A stretch of 64,000 bases of DNA from Petrolisthes cinctipes (GCA_033782935.1 JAWQEG010001320.1:1-64000); one strand, 5' to 3'. Shown: positions 47,001 through 53,936, counted from the stretch's first letter. Notes: generated from the letters alone by a model not told the origin. Numbers and translations: made by a program.

Positions 47001-49928
47001 GAGCGGCGGCCTGCGCGGAGCGGGGTCAGTACCTCTACAGGCCACCACCAGGTGGCTCCACTATCAGTACAGCGCCAGATTTGAATTTTTTAATTTACTT
47101 CTGATGATCGTCACGGAATAGACCCTTCTAGCCCAGATTATGCCTATACGGGGCCTGGGCTGGAGAAGGGGTGTATTCTATAGCATTCCAGCTGTGCTGG
47201 TTCCACTATACCAATAATGGTGTATATAAAGAAAGAAATCATGCTTTGTACTTGTTCATTTTGTCAATAAACTAACTAACTAACTGAGTGTGTGTGTGTG
47301 TGTGTGTGGTATAGGTGTATTGTTTATGGTGAGGTGTGGTGTGTAGCGGTGTTCAGCGTTGCAGTTGGTGAGAAGGATGACATTTGACTTGGTGGGTGCT
47401 ATTTTTTAGTCTGTGGTGAACCAAGCATTAAGTGTGCTGAGGTACTTTTGGAGGATGTGAGTGGCTGTGTATACATTTCTGTGTGTACAAGGGAGTGTCA
47501 TATCTACGTAGGAAGCTACGTGTTTGGGGGTAGTGATGATATTTCCGTGTTTCCAGACGTCGGGTATTGTGTTGTGTGAGTAGCTGTAGTTTCCTATGTT
47601 AGTGTTTGTATGCCTTGTGGTCCAAGGTGTTTAAGGTGAATGTTACTGATGTTGTCAGAGCCACAGGCAGATGCGTGTTTGAGGTTGTGGATGATGTGAT
47701 TTGTTTGATGAATTGTGATTAAAGCATACTCTGAGTCGGGGGGAAATATCTCTTAGGTCTGATGTTCTCATCGATCTTCAGGGTCAGGGTGAGAGTGGCT
47801 GACATGAGAGAAATGCTAGATGAGTGTGTTTGCTTGTTGTTTATTTTAGGGTATAGTGTATGTTGTTGTGATGGCTGTATGTGATTGTGTAGTGTTGCTG
47901 TTGGAGAAGTGTGATGCTAGAGTTGTTTGTTTTGTGATCAAGTGTGTTGACAAACCTTTGCCAATTTAGTGTTTTCTGTTCTTTAATTTTATTGTTCATT
48001 TGTTTATTGAGTGCTTGTATTTGATGTACAGTGTGATGTGTGAGTGGAGTTGGAGGTGAGTGTTTAAGTGTGTCTTGTTGTCTGATGAGGCCTTGAATTT
48101 CTGTTGTAAAGTTGAGGTTGTGTTTTCTTCTGTTACCTCTAGGGATGTGGTGTTGGTTGTCTGCGGTTTGTATAATTGTATTGATTTTTTGTACTGCAGT
48201 GTTGATGTCTGTGATGGGTGTACTGTTCAGTGTTTCAAAGTGATGTTTTGTTTCGGTAGTGAAGATGTCCCAGTTGGCTTTATTGTAGTTGGTGTATGTG
48301 TGTCTGTGGCCAGTTGGGGTGATTCTTGTTTTTGTGGTGATTATGATTGAGAGATGGTCAGAGCCAATTGTTCTGACTACCCTCCATGATGTTCTGGGAG
48401 CTAGGTTGGGGGAGAATTGCTATGTATACTTACACACAGGATTACATGTAGTAAAGAGATATAGATTCTGAGTATGAAATTAAATATGTAGTTTAACCGG
48501 TACAAGGTTACTCTTACATTCCTATGTTTATAAGTAGTAGTTAGGTACGGTACCTAGATGTAATATTGTTAGGTGTAACTTTTCTTCTATTTTATTGTAT
48601 TTGCCGAAAGAGCCAAGAAACTATTCTTATGATGGAGCTTGTTCCCTGTAGTGATCCTTGAGGAGGTAGCGACCAGAGTGTGGCGATGTAACTGTGTACT
48701 GGTGGTGGTGACGCCTTGCCTACTGCAGTGTTCCTGGGCAGCGTGGGCACTTCATCATGCCCTACAGGCCTCCCTCACTACCAATATACGTCTCATATCA
48801 TTAAATCTACAGGTAAGATGTATGTACAGTACAGTCACGCCTAGTATTCCGGCAACACATTCCAATGAAACGGACTTGAAAAGCAATGTGAAACTTTAGC
48901 TGTCCATTCTTTCCTTTTTCTCATTATGTGCTTGCTGTCTCTCTTTGTCACTTTCTCCTTTGTGGTACAAGGACTTTATTGTCTAACATACTCTTCTTTC
49001 TTCTCCTTATAATCTGATCTCTTCTATATTTATCCAGAATGTCAAGCCTAATGACCCCTGCCTCTCGGACCCCTATGATATTGTGAAGAGCCTGAAGCCG
49101 GTAAGGTCACTGCATGTGCCCAAGTCTTGTGGCCTCCAGATGCTTGTGGTGAAGGAAGAGACACCAGATGATGACAACACCAACGCCCTCCCTGGCCAAG
49201 ATGGAAGGAAGCGAGAGAGGAACACAGAGTCACTGGCAGGAAGAAACACTAGCTTGTCAGATGAAAGTAAAAGGGGAGAAGATAAGAATGTTAATAACAA
49301 GGGAAGTTGGTGGGGAAATAAGGAAAAAAGAGTTAAAGCCACTAGCAAAATAGACAAGAAGAAAGAAATCAGGAACATTAGCCAAGAGAGAAATAAAGCA
49401 GAACAATGGAAGCTGGAAAGACAGGAGAGAAGGTCAAGACTCGAAGTTCCAAGTTCATCGTCTTCAAAGATAAGATCAAGATCACGGTCCAGATCAAAGT
49501 CACCAATGGAGTGTACCTGGCGACTTATAGAGGAAGAACAAATACAAGAAGAAAATAACTTCACATCTGACCTGGGAAAGATGAGTAGGGTGAAACAGGA
49601 CAAGATACAGAGAACAACAAATGAAAGACAATATAATAATAACAATACTACTCCCGATGCAGTTGAATCACCAAGAACACAGTTAAAGTTGAATTTGCCA
49701 GAGCTGACACAGCCTCCATATATGTCAGGTTCTCCTGGGAGTCAGTGCCTCAGCAACATGGTCAGTGCCAGCAGGGCGGCCTCTAGAGAGAGTCTGGAAC
49801 CTGACGAGAATACAACAGCTACAGAGAAGCACCGACCCTTAACTCAGGAATACCAGGACGACCTTGACTCCCCTTCATCCATCACACGCTTCATTCTCAC
49901 TCCACCCCAGCATCCATCGGTGAGATAA
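29484..49928 (+). CDS. Ig-TIR (IL-1 receptor-like) membrane receptor, plus-strand gene
   Basis: Nine exons (29484-29551, 29793-29942, 30681-30877, 31418-31652, 31875-31999, 33730-33888, 36310-36447, 48652-48812, 49038-49928) join in phase to about 707 residues. Order: signal peptide (1-22), Ig1 (Cys56/57, Trp73/74, Cys117), Ig2 (Cys168, Trp191, Cys240), membrane helix (about 273-290), TIR (about 312-430), charged tail to 707. TIR box 2 is QRDMLAGD (350-357); a clear box 3 FW pair is not visible. TIR receptors of this layout (IL-1R family) dimerise and recruit MyD88-type adaptors; that role here is inference. The start ATG (29,484) begins a hydrophobic leader. A GTGAGA donor overlaps the final codons, so further exons are possible. 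The paralogue lies divergently at 1-4,466. Confidence 0.82.
29793..29942 (+). CDS. Ig1, 5' half (plus receptor)
   Basis: 150 nt after TTGTTACAG, before GTGAGT. Encodes SVCPCSVLNSS and YYQLNCCKSL, and ends in ININ plus a split Trp codon. Sequons NTT and NQS are present. Confidence 0.82.
30017..30047. repeat. (TG)n microsatellite in intron
   Basis: About 15 TG units followed by a T-rich run, between Ig1 exons. Confidence 0.9.
30607..30657. repeat. (AC)n microsatellite in intron
   Basis: About 25 AC units just upstream of the 30,681 acceptor. On the plus strand this leaves only a short pyrimidine stretch before the exon. Confidence 0.92.
30681..30877 (+). CDS. Ig1, 3' half (plus receptor)
   Basis: 197 nt after CCATTGGCAG, before GTAAGT, phase 1 at the end. 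Encodes WYKGVRFPWGR and EDEGQFLCSLSSA, the second Ig cysteine. Ends VN. Confidence 0.85.
31418..31652 (+). CDS. Ig2, 5' half (plus receptor)
   Basis: 235 nt after TTCATCAG, before GTGAGT. Encodes STGDSWALLGEEVTFQC, two extra cysteines' worth of loop, then NLKWIKETQPGVWV with the core Trp, and sequons NLT and NIT. Confidence 0.85.
31875..31999 (+). CDS. Ig2, 3' half (plus receptor)
   Basis: 125 nt after GCGACAG, before GTGAGC. Encodes ELSVSEVQRTHYGRYRCTIT then NRQGSVHHTLTLKQG, a textbook Ig F and G strand. Confidence 0.87.
32062..32850 (+). pseudogene. Non-LTR reverse transcriptase fragment (FADD type)
   Basis: In the intron between the last Ig exon and the membrane exon. Reads LKQGCVMTPWLFSAYMDGVM and LLFADDSS (RT catalytic block), then after a stop and frame change VRLNGQVMENVSSFKYLGSV, LTYGTMTERHKAKV and LMWFSHVERMGSERL, the C-terminal order of a family of non-LTR RTs. 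Disrupted, so inactive; sense orientation to the host gene. Confidence 0.75.
33270..33570 (+). pseudogene. Second non-LTR RT fragment
   Basis: DFISAFNTIHPHILL, then after damage YNTGAPQGCVMSPVLYSLYI and NDC, the RT palm motifs of a CR1/L2-like RT, interrupted by frameshifts and stops. A different family from 32,062-32,850. Confidence 0.65.
33730..33888 (+). CDS. Transmembrane exon (plus receptor)
   Basis: 159 nt after TGATTTCAG. Encodes VPPSERVALAYRSA, membrane helix MVVMVAAALCFTITTVVW, then the cytoplasmic HRCRLAFAFYFRGRVTKG. Its donor ATAG|GTACAG contains the left end of a MITE starting at 33,892. Confidence 0.85.
33892..34102. mobile_element. Tc1/mariner-type MITE at receptor 5' splice site
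   Basis: 211 bp, same family as 10,592-10,801. Left end CAGTTGGACAAGTAAAAAGT, right end CTACCTGCTCAACTG, flanked by TA (33,890-33,891) and a mutated CA (34,103-34,104). The left TA belongs to the GTA of the intron donor, so the element begins at intron base 4. Confidence 0.78.
34230..34392. mobile_element. Tc1/mariner-type MITE (CAGTCGGCGGC ends)
   Basis: 163 bp, TA on both sides. Ends CAGTCGGCGGCAAAAGTC / GACTTCTGCCGCCGACTG, inner arm CTTGCTTCACCGAGGC / GTCTTGGTGAAGCAGG. Confidence 0.78.
34491..34624. mobile_element. Palindromic MITE (GGGGGTCAATAA ends)
   Basis: Left arm GGGGGTCAATAAATCTGTCC TGATCC, right arm GGATCAGGACAGAATTATTA ACCCC. Target duplication not clear. Confidence 0.6.
35911..36063. 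mobile_element. piggyBac-type MITE copy
   Basis: Begins after TTAA (35,907-35,910) with GGGGACAGTAC, ends TACTATTCCC before TTAT. Inner arms CCCCCAAACTATTCC / GCATACTTTGGAGGA. Same family as 6,215 and 51,661. Confidence 0.6.
36173..36189 (+). other. Truncated copy of the TIR-exon start (decoy acceptor)
   Basis: TTGTCAG followed by AAGATGGACAGGTGGAC repeats the first 17 bases of the real exon (ATGATGGACAGGTGGAC at 36,310), then runs into TAATGG. If used, this acceptor would give EDGQVD and a stop. Confidence 0.6.
36310..36447 (+). CDS. TIR domain, first exon (plus receptor)
   Basis: 138 nt, acceptor TGTGTCAG, donor GTGAGT, phases 1 and 1. Encodes DDGQVDVLVVHGDSA, GSVLLPVLED and FLPQRDMLAGD. 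136 of 138 bases equal the minus paralogue exon 701-838. Confidence 0.88.
36500..37205 (-). pseudogene. Jockey-like RT, C-terminal relic
   Basis: Minus strand reads NKPKILGITYNTSS, ILKALRSLASTTFGHNKETT and YIRPVMDYASPAWA, the C-terminal signature of jockey-type RTs, followed by PRIFEDIGHSTLPHS. It may be the 3' part of the relic at 47,300-48,440, separated by later insertions. Confidence 0.65.
37205..38060 (+). pseudogene. Non-LTR RT fragment (LMDD type)
   Basis: Plus-strand frames read PDGFLGSLYALLLMDDAVIV, YCEQYGMKINENKTKFMVIN, a stop at 37,479, then YLGAWFTYDG and LLYSSETLFSDNLKHLL. This is the RT palm to thumb order, with the usual ADD triad altered to MDD. At least one stop splits it. 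Confidence 0.65.
38280..39323 (-). CDS. Cold-shock-domain (Y-box-like) protein, intronless
   Basis: About 347 residues from the ATG at 39,323 (MAQSTPLPANT); this start is preferred because the damaged second copy begins MAHSTPLPNNT. Residues 17-90 form a cold-shock domain: GRVKWLNHLQGYGFVTANNQ, DYFVHREGI, then EEVSFTVEERRKGVEATTVA and GPEGG, close to the Y-box pattern. The remainder is low complexity: Gln, Thr, Pro runs, RGRSRAD basic patch, Arg/Lys block, and a conserved C-terminal WYLSTSPRLDLF. Cold-shock domains bind single-stranded RNA/DNA. Y-box genes normally have introns inside this domain; this copy has none, so a retrocopy is likely. Located antisense inside the receptor's large intron. 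Whether it is expressed is unknown. Confidence 0.65.
   Translation of the reverse strand: MAQSTPLPANTTSPADRLVGRVKWLNHLQGYGFVTANNQDYFVHREGILLSAATTSPPSLRDGEEVSFTVEERRKGVEATTVAGPEGGQVLGSLHALGRRTADVQPPLQRRQQQADIVTVCTKTAVALAAEGLGRLSDIFQDIFRRNDLPPIAISPELQSPTTTTTNTTTKKRGSKKARGRSRADAAPSLPPALLRRRLMLPRPLNRANSGRAPSPSPPPSTPPPPSQPPLSPPPQEMEMEVEDKEIRASTTTTGSERELEDEGERWKRKRRRRGSKDSRTAEPPVPVRFVKVPWYLSTSPRLDLFRQNIKKHQDPDAFQFRERWNRCNPPIRPTPFSKYQTSTTTK
39961..40174 (+). repeat. DIRS left inverted terminal repeat
   Basis: GTGGAACCAGCACAGCTGGA through CGCTCGTCCACTCA. Inverted match of 46,992-47,206 with few differences. Confidence 0.85.
40219..40331. repeat. DIRS internal complementary region
   Basis: First part (CTGGTTCCACAACCAATAAA to GACAAATGCACT) complements the left outer end at 39,914-39,985; second part (ATTATTGGTATAGTGGAACC) complements the right outer end at 47,182-47,218. 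This juxtaposition is the splint used in the DIRS circularisation model. Confidence 0.75.
40913..41854 (-). CDS. DIRS tyrosine recombinase, main part
   Basis: Catalytic-domain landmarks: ATGYRASQLAALTRHP (first Arg), HSVRGVAASLAFLRTH (His-x-x-Arg), DLGGWTPTSSFRTRYLF (Trp and the tyrosine nucleophile). About 300 residues. Integrates the circular DNA intermediate. The N-terminal portion continues in another frame (41,824-42,100; RRQ-like region ending KRFQDFL), meeting near 41,835, so a one-base shift separates the two parts. Confidence 0.8.
   Translation of the reverse strand: MLEKIPGLLMKKSSMVISEDTVLEFLTWLADSTNRAPATVLAHHAALSDPLLLGFNIKVSERPLSLLRMGIRAGTAPHRAQTPSWSLHRVLLYLTFEWVPLEVCHLLQKALFLLALATGYRASQLAALTRHPAFSSVSPNLTSLTISPSPAFLAKNEQADDRICPLAVPSFLRDGSFHPLCPVHAFTAYVEVMREASPDHLFYNSRSGNPLFPRSIARLLCRVIENGDPGHAPRAHSVRGVAASLAFLRTHSVESVRDLGGWTPTSSFRTRYLFHSLSPTPCVAMGTPPSIPQGPRGRHMRGRGRPKGKGQAT
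41892..43610 (-). CDS. DIRS reverse transcriptase and RNase H
   Basis: 572 codons in frame. RT: TVPKKDQGKTRLVMDLSKLN, WLASLDLKDAYWHVPIH, FTRLPFGLSLAPRVF and catalytic TLMYLDDWLL. RNase H: ATDASDVGWGYQS, INARELMVAREWL, DMDNVAAM, then ENDWADALSRF. A C-terminal block VDLFASPS ... LLIAPLWPAQPWF is shared by DIRS pol proteins. The RT N-terminus (WVIRQG-like block) lies in another frame upstream (43,610-44,001), implying one frameshift near 43,630. Confidence 0.85.
   Translation of the reverse strand: MLEMREKGVVERATGRVFLSRLFTVPKKDQGKTRLVMDLSKLNKFVKALRFKMVSVAQVRTVLRRGDWLASLDLKDAYWHVPIHPRFRRFLAFQVGTETFQFTRLPFGLSLAPRVFTKLVRVVASRLAEAGVPTLMYLDDWLLHAPSKEQVANNVRIARGVLEEMGFLLNIPKSSLTPTRKLCWLGIEWDSLSATLSLAPDNASRTLRHVRQAHFSRTFSRCQWESLLGSLNFAAPAMPPGRLKHRRLTQEVNLHLSPAHRDLPRQVFHTLHRLLRPWLRPGALRQRVPWVFPSPGITVATDASDVGWGYQSCLGHQRCGGWKEEERLLHINARELMVAREWLNRHPQFSRIGVRFDMDNVAAMQCLQNQGTARSEILLSLSEQIFSIAAKRYIHLSARYVPGRENDWADALSRFKGTSVEWQLRPLVFESLCLRYRTPEVDLFASPSTALLPLFLTFSSRTEVGGPDAFTEDWNRWGYLYLFPPPATSVLLKAILKLRTFRGRVLLIAPLWPAQPWFGELSRWCPHPLQLGSACLSSTLSAPLQASLKLHAWSFYGESSAKGSLRRQWARC
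43990..46203 (-). CDS. DIRS gag-like protein, probably spliced
   Basis: N-terminal part 46,203-45,034 has a Cys/His cluster (ALCASSGCTVRVSP, HLHCSPHAPC, ACGVCRPWAELC), Arg/Ser-rich and Pro-rich regions. The middle part, 45,148-44,474, is in another frame (PDVWIRRDDVLVKWG, IPFYKVRPI). A third piece, 44,372-44,091, reads MATHNMREEARIFAEARLAA. Good splice signals between pieces (donor GTGAGT near 44,480, acceptor TTACAG near 44,357; donor GTAAGT near 44,094, acceptor CCGTAG near 43,992) suggest small introns; the junction near 45,160 looks like a true frameshift. Confidence 0.55.
46992..47206 (-). repeat. DIRS right inverted terminal repeat
   Basis: TGAGTGGACGAGCGGCGGCC through TGCTGGTTCCAC. 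Complement of 39,961-40,174. Confidence 0.85.
47300..48440 (-). pseudogene. Jockey-like non-LTR retrotransposon relic (EN and RT parts)
   Basis: Minus strand, high to low coordinates: IGSDHLSIIITT (end of an apurinic endonuclease), then ACGSDNISNIHLKHLGPQGI and DVWKHGNIITTPK (RT start), then TATHILQKYLSTLNAWFTTD and KIAPTKSNVILL (RT finger to thumb). Stops and an internal deletion of the palm are evident. The order fits jockey elements. Confidence 0.65.
48652..48812 (+). CDS. TIR domain, second exon (plus receptor)
   Basis: 161 nt after TTCCCTGTAG, before GTAAGA. Encodes ILEEVATRVWRCNCVLVVV, TPCLLQCSWAAWALHHAL and IRLISLNLQ, the TIR strand-D/helix pattern. It is separated from the preceding exon by a 12.2-kb intron and joins it in frame. 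Confidence 0.85.
49038..49928 (+). CDS. TIR end and cytoplasmic tail exon (plus receptor)
   Basis: After TTTATCCAG in phase 0. Starts NVKPNDPCLSDPYDIVKSLK, continuing the TIR fold, then a long hydrophilic tail: Lys/Glu/Arg-rich, an Arg-Ser run (KIRSRSRSRSKSP), Asn and Gln runs, Ser/Thr/Pro-rich end. The frame stops at 49,926-49,928, but TCG|GTGAGA at 49,920 is a good donor directly before it, so the true end may lie downstream. Confidence 0.7.
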   Translation, partial: NVKPNDPCLSDPYDIVKSLKPVRSLHVPKSCGLQMLVVKEETPDDDNTNALPGQDGRKRERNTESLAGRNTSLSDESKRGEDKNVNNKGSWWGNKEKRVKATSKIDKKKEIRNISQERNKAEQWKLERQERRSRLEVPSSSSSKIRSRSRSRSKSPMECTWRLIEEEQIQEENNFTSDLGKMSRVKQDKIQRTTNERQYNNNNTTPDAVESPRTQLKLNLPELTQPPYMSGSPGSQCLSNMVSASRAASRESLEPDENTTATEKHRPLTQEYQDDLDSPSSITRFILTPPQHPSVR

Positions 49929-51660
49929 TATTTCACTTATATTTACATTGATACAATGAAGAATGGCGATCACTAACATTTCTCGAGTTAGTGACGCCGG
50001 GAAAATTTGTCTTATATTGTGCAGTGATTTTTTTTTTCTTACATATTGGCCACAACACACTGGTATTCTCACACTTACTCCCACATTGCAACACTCGCCA
50101 CATCTCGCACAACATATAATTATATTCTACCAGATCCAGACCTATATATTTACCAGGTAATGGCATACATAAAAATATAATTAATAATACAGTAAATCCA
50201 AGTTAGCCTACCTATAACGAGTCTGATATATACAATTTAAGCTTTCGCATACAAGTAGTTTCCTATTCATATGTACAAAAGTAAAATCTTATTATATAGT
50301 CATGGTCTGAAATTCTGTCGCTTCTCTGGTTCGATGGTAAATTTTAAGTGAGTATAAAGTAGAAAATGAGACTGTGCTAGGCCAGAAAGACCTTGTAGTT
50401 AATAGGTTGGAGGAAATAGAGAGGAGGGACAACAAATACGAAGGATACAGAACGAAAGAAGGGAGAAAATAATTAAAGGGATGGCACTGGAGCGAAAATG
50501 ATTCGTCAAACCTATGCCAAGAAATAGCTTCCCTTTCAGTAACGTTGAAGTAGTCTGCTTCCTGGCACAGTTTGGAAGAACTAGTAGTACTCCAATGCAC
50601 CAACAATTCACCCATACCACAATAGACAAAAATCCTCTACGGGAAACTGAACTTAAAGAGTAATGTTATCTTGAATGTTCCTTTTGTTTATATCATTAAT
50701 ATATCGGTCAGAAAATACAATCGTTTTATTCATGACAAAATTAATATCAAAATACAACGTCAAATCAGAGCGGCGACAGAACTTTAGACCAAGACTGTAA
50801 TGTCTCCTAGGAGCGCTGAAAGCTATACATGAACCATGTCCTATTGAACAATAACCAAGACTTTGATCATTTTGCAGCCGAGCTGGCGTACAAGAAGTGT
50901 TTGTGAGAGCCTGAGATTGGTTTTTACAAGTGACGCAGAGTTGGTGTTCTGGCATACACTCCTGTACAGACTGGGTCCTCCCTCTACCACCCCACTCCAG
51001 GTCTAGCTTTGAGCCTGCTGCCAGAGACCTACTGACTCTATTATGTCCAAATTAGGAGGAAGCATAACATCGGCCATAGGAATAGAGAAAAGGAAAAAAA
51101 AATATGTTGTGTGGAAAGGGAAACTTTTGATGACCAAAGAATATTAAGGGGATAAAAATGTTGTGGGTGAGTTGGAGGGTGTCTTGATTCCTACAAACTA
51201 TGCCACCTACGAATAACAGGATTTGGTTTGTTGCATCGTTTAGAAGAATTAATAACCCTTCATATTTCCGCAAACAATGATCCCCTGTGATTTGCAGGTG
51301 ATGTACAGTAAGATACTCAATATTCGTTTTTTTTTACATATTTATATTTTGCTAAAATGTATCTTCTCCCTCATTAAATTTTTTGTCTTTTTTTCAGTAA
51401 ACTCAAAACATAAAATCCAAGAAAAATATATAATAAAATATTATATCCACAACTTAAGACTTATCTCAACTTTGAACACTGGAATGCACCCGACACGAAT
51501 ATCTTATGTCATAGTTATATAGAAGGGAATCGATACATTTTAGCCTCAAATGAAAAAGGCATGCACAGAAGGTCCGCTTCTTCTTTTATCAGTATCCGGT
51601 GACAGGACATTACGGGTATATCGCTGATTTTGTGGTGCCTGTGTTTATGCATTATATTAA

Positions 51661-51820
51661 GGGGATAATACTGTACTTACAATGTTGGTAATTTTGGAGA
51701 CTGATTCCTCCAAATTATTTTAGGCAACTGGCCACCATTATTCTTGTTCATATGATCCCGTTTCTTGTCATACTTTAGAGGAATCAAGGCTCTCCAATGA
51801 ATCAAAAATGTATTCCCCCC
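51661..51820. mobile_element. piggyBac-type MITE, TTAA on both sides
   Basis: 160 bp. Ends GGGGATAATACTG and AATGTATTCCCCCC; TTAA at 51,657-51,660 and 51,821-51,824. Confidence 0.72.
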
Positions 51821-52099
51821 TTAATATCCCAGTTGTAAGTTATACCCATTCAAGTCTACATTATTATGGGCAGTAATTATTATTAACATGATCACTGCCT
51901 AAACATTACAGATTTACCACTTTATTTATGGTTTTATTTAGTTATTGGTACACTATTTTATGCAATGTTGAATGTGATAAGATTCAGTACTGTAAATGAG
52001 TAGGGAATCTGTTTTCCTTCACTATACAGAGGCTACTTAGACTAGAATTCGCACAAAAGACACGATCTCCATTAATTAATGAATGCAGTATAGGGATCT

Positions 52100-52330
52100 A
52101 ATATCTTGCATCCTTCATCTCCCTTCCCCCCTCTGTTATCCTTTCCTCCTCTCCCCTGTTATCTCTCCTTTACCTACCCTTTCCTCCCCTCCATTCCTTC
52201 TCTCCTCTGTTACCCTTTCCTCCCCTCCCTTCCTTCTCTCCTCTGTTACCCTTTCCTCCATTCCCTTCCTTCTCTCTTCTTTATCTTTCCTCTCCCTACC
52301 CTTTCTCTTCCCTCTCCTATACCCCCAATT
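52100..52330. repeat. Pyrimidine-rich CCTTTCCTCC repeat tract
   Basis: Imperfect repeats of TTACCCTTTCCTCC and CCTTCCTTCTCTCCTC units. Long open frames on both strands are compositional artefacts. Confidence 0.85.
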
Positions 52331-53055
52331 TTCTTCCTGCCCAATTATCTCCCTCTCTGACTTTCTTCCTTCACCTCCCATTCCTTCTCTCCCCATACTC
52401 CGTCTCTATCCCACTCTTCTGAAACTCCCCTTATCTGTTCTATTCCCCCTTTTCCACTACCACTAAGTTTTGACATAAAAGAGAGAGAGAGAGAAATGCA
52501 ACCCCCCCTCCTCAAATCCCCCTCAGGATCGATGGCGCTATGGATGTGGGTGACGAGAGGAAAATTGTGTCAAGGATTTTTCTTTCATTTTGTTCCTTTA
52601 CATCACAGTTTTTCAACCTCTATTATACAGTGTGATGTACTAGTTTCAGATTCACTGTATGGTGTCTTCCAAACCTATGGACACGGTATTTCAGTATAAG
52701 ATAAATGAATCAAAACGAGAGGTTTATATCTTGTGAGGTACAGACATTGACAACGCTATGGGGTGATGAACGTGGAAGTGGAGTAGACTATACTTTAGTG
52801 GGGGACAGAGGAAGCATAGCCTCACTCTAAGACGAAGGAAATGGTGAGGGTGTGGTACGCGCCATAGAGAGTGGAGGGAGAGGAAGTGAGAGAGCCAAGG
52901 AGGAAAGGAAGGAAAGGATTTTGTAAAGAAGGTCGCGATCATTGATTGAGCAGCCAAATTTTGTTGTTACTTATATCCTCAATTCCGTATTTCACTTAGT
53001 GTAGTTATAACATACATTATCAGTTACCACTATTAAGTTTTATCAGTCTAACTTA

Positions 53056-53215
53056 CTTACGGGCGAGCTTTGCATTGCAGTCATTGCCTGCTGTGACGTC
53101 AGTAATGGAGAAAACTCGGGGTTTCTCCATTTCTGACGTCATACAAGCTTGCTATTTCTTCATTTCTGACGTCACACGCACAAAGTTTGTAAGGCAAAGC
53201 ACTCCCGTGTGAACG
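53056..53215. mobile_element. MITE-like inverted repeat with three TGACGTCA sites
   Basis: Outer arms ACGGGCGAGCTTTGCATTGC / GGCAAAGCACTCCCGT. Inside, TGACGTCAGTAATGGAGAAA pairs with TTTCTCCATTTCTGACGTCA (about 53,091-53,141), and a third TTTCTGACGTCA follows near 53,165. TGACGTCA is the palindromic CRE/ATF site; regulatory use is only a possibility. Confidence 0.55.
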
Positions 53216-53936
53216 AGGTGTTTAAGATTAGCTCTTTTGCCGCACATGTGGTGTGTATTATATACTTTGTGTCCAAACAACCCCAGTAATTTGAGGTAGC
53301 CTACTATTTTTTTTATGGATTCATACATTATGATGATATGGTATCTAGTCGTTTTTTAATCATAATGGTCTTTAAATAAATCTTTAGTTTTCTTTAAATC
53401 ATTAGTGGTCTTCCAATCAGTAGTGGTCATCAGATCCTTATTGGTTTTCAAAATTCTTGATTACGTTGTTCTCATGATAAGAAGCTATTTTAGTAATGTA
53501 ATGACCGTAACTAAAGTCTAGGGTTTTAAGCAGAATTAACTCATCACTACAAGCACAGAAAGGATATGAGAAACTAAATCAATTGATTTACTTAATCATA
53601 TACTTAACAATTATCTTTGCCTACAACTTAAATTAAACACAATAATGTACATTTACATAGAAATAATCCCAGATACGAAAGGAACAATAAGTTAGTGACA
53701 ATTTCCAAGGTGTTCCTTATGATACTGACAAATGGTGTGAGATTACGGCACCGATGTGGGTGAAGTGAAGTGAAGTCCGTTCCTTCCACCACCGCCACCA
53801 GTAGGAGGGAAGAGACAACAGCCCAGAGCGCATAACACTGATTTCTACTACTACTACTTGTTGGATTTATTGGCTATCAACCAGTGGCGTATAGTCAAAG
53901 GTCATTAAGCCAATGGTTCCATTTTATTATATCAAT

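Larger units (their letters stand above)
39914..47218 (-). mobile_element. DIRS-type tyrosine-recombinase retrotransposon
   Basis: About 7.3 kb with inverted terminal repeats of about 214 bp (39,961-40,174 and 46,992-47,206) and an internal complementary region (40,219-40,331) joining the complements of both outermost ends, the DIRS hallmark. The minus strand encodes, in order, gag-like protein, RT plus RNase H, and tyrosine recombinase. DIRS elements integrate through a circular intermediate without target duplication, and none is seen. At least three frame interruptions suggest this copy is recent but no longer fully coding. It lies antisense in the receptor's 12.2-kb intron. Confidence 0.85.
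49929..53936. other. No gene recognised; repeats
   Basis: Downstream of the receptor's visible stop. Includes a minus copy of the dispersed repeat (50,340-50,470), piggyBac-type MITE copies (50,480-50,620, about 51,148-51,285, 51,661-51,820), a pyrimidine microsatellite (52,100-52,330) and a TGACGTCA hairpin element (53,056-53,215). A further receptor exon could hide here, but none is convincing. Confidence 0.4.

Noticed and set aside
49073..49645. 190-codon minus-strand frame
   Set aside because: Antisense to the receptor's last exon; Leu/Ser-rich complement of its Lys/Glu-rich tail.
52083..52466. 127-codon Ser/Pro/Leu frame
   Set aside because: Pyrimidine repeat tract open on both strands; no gene signals.
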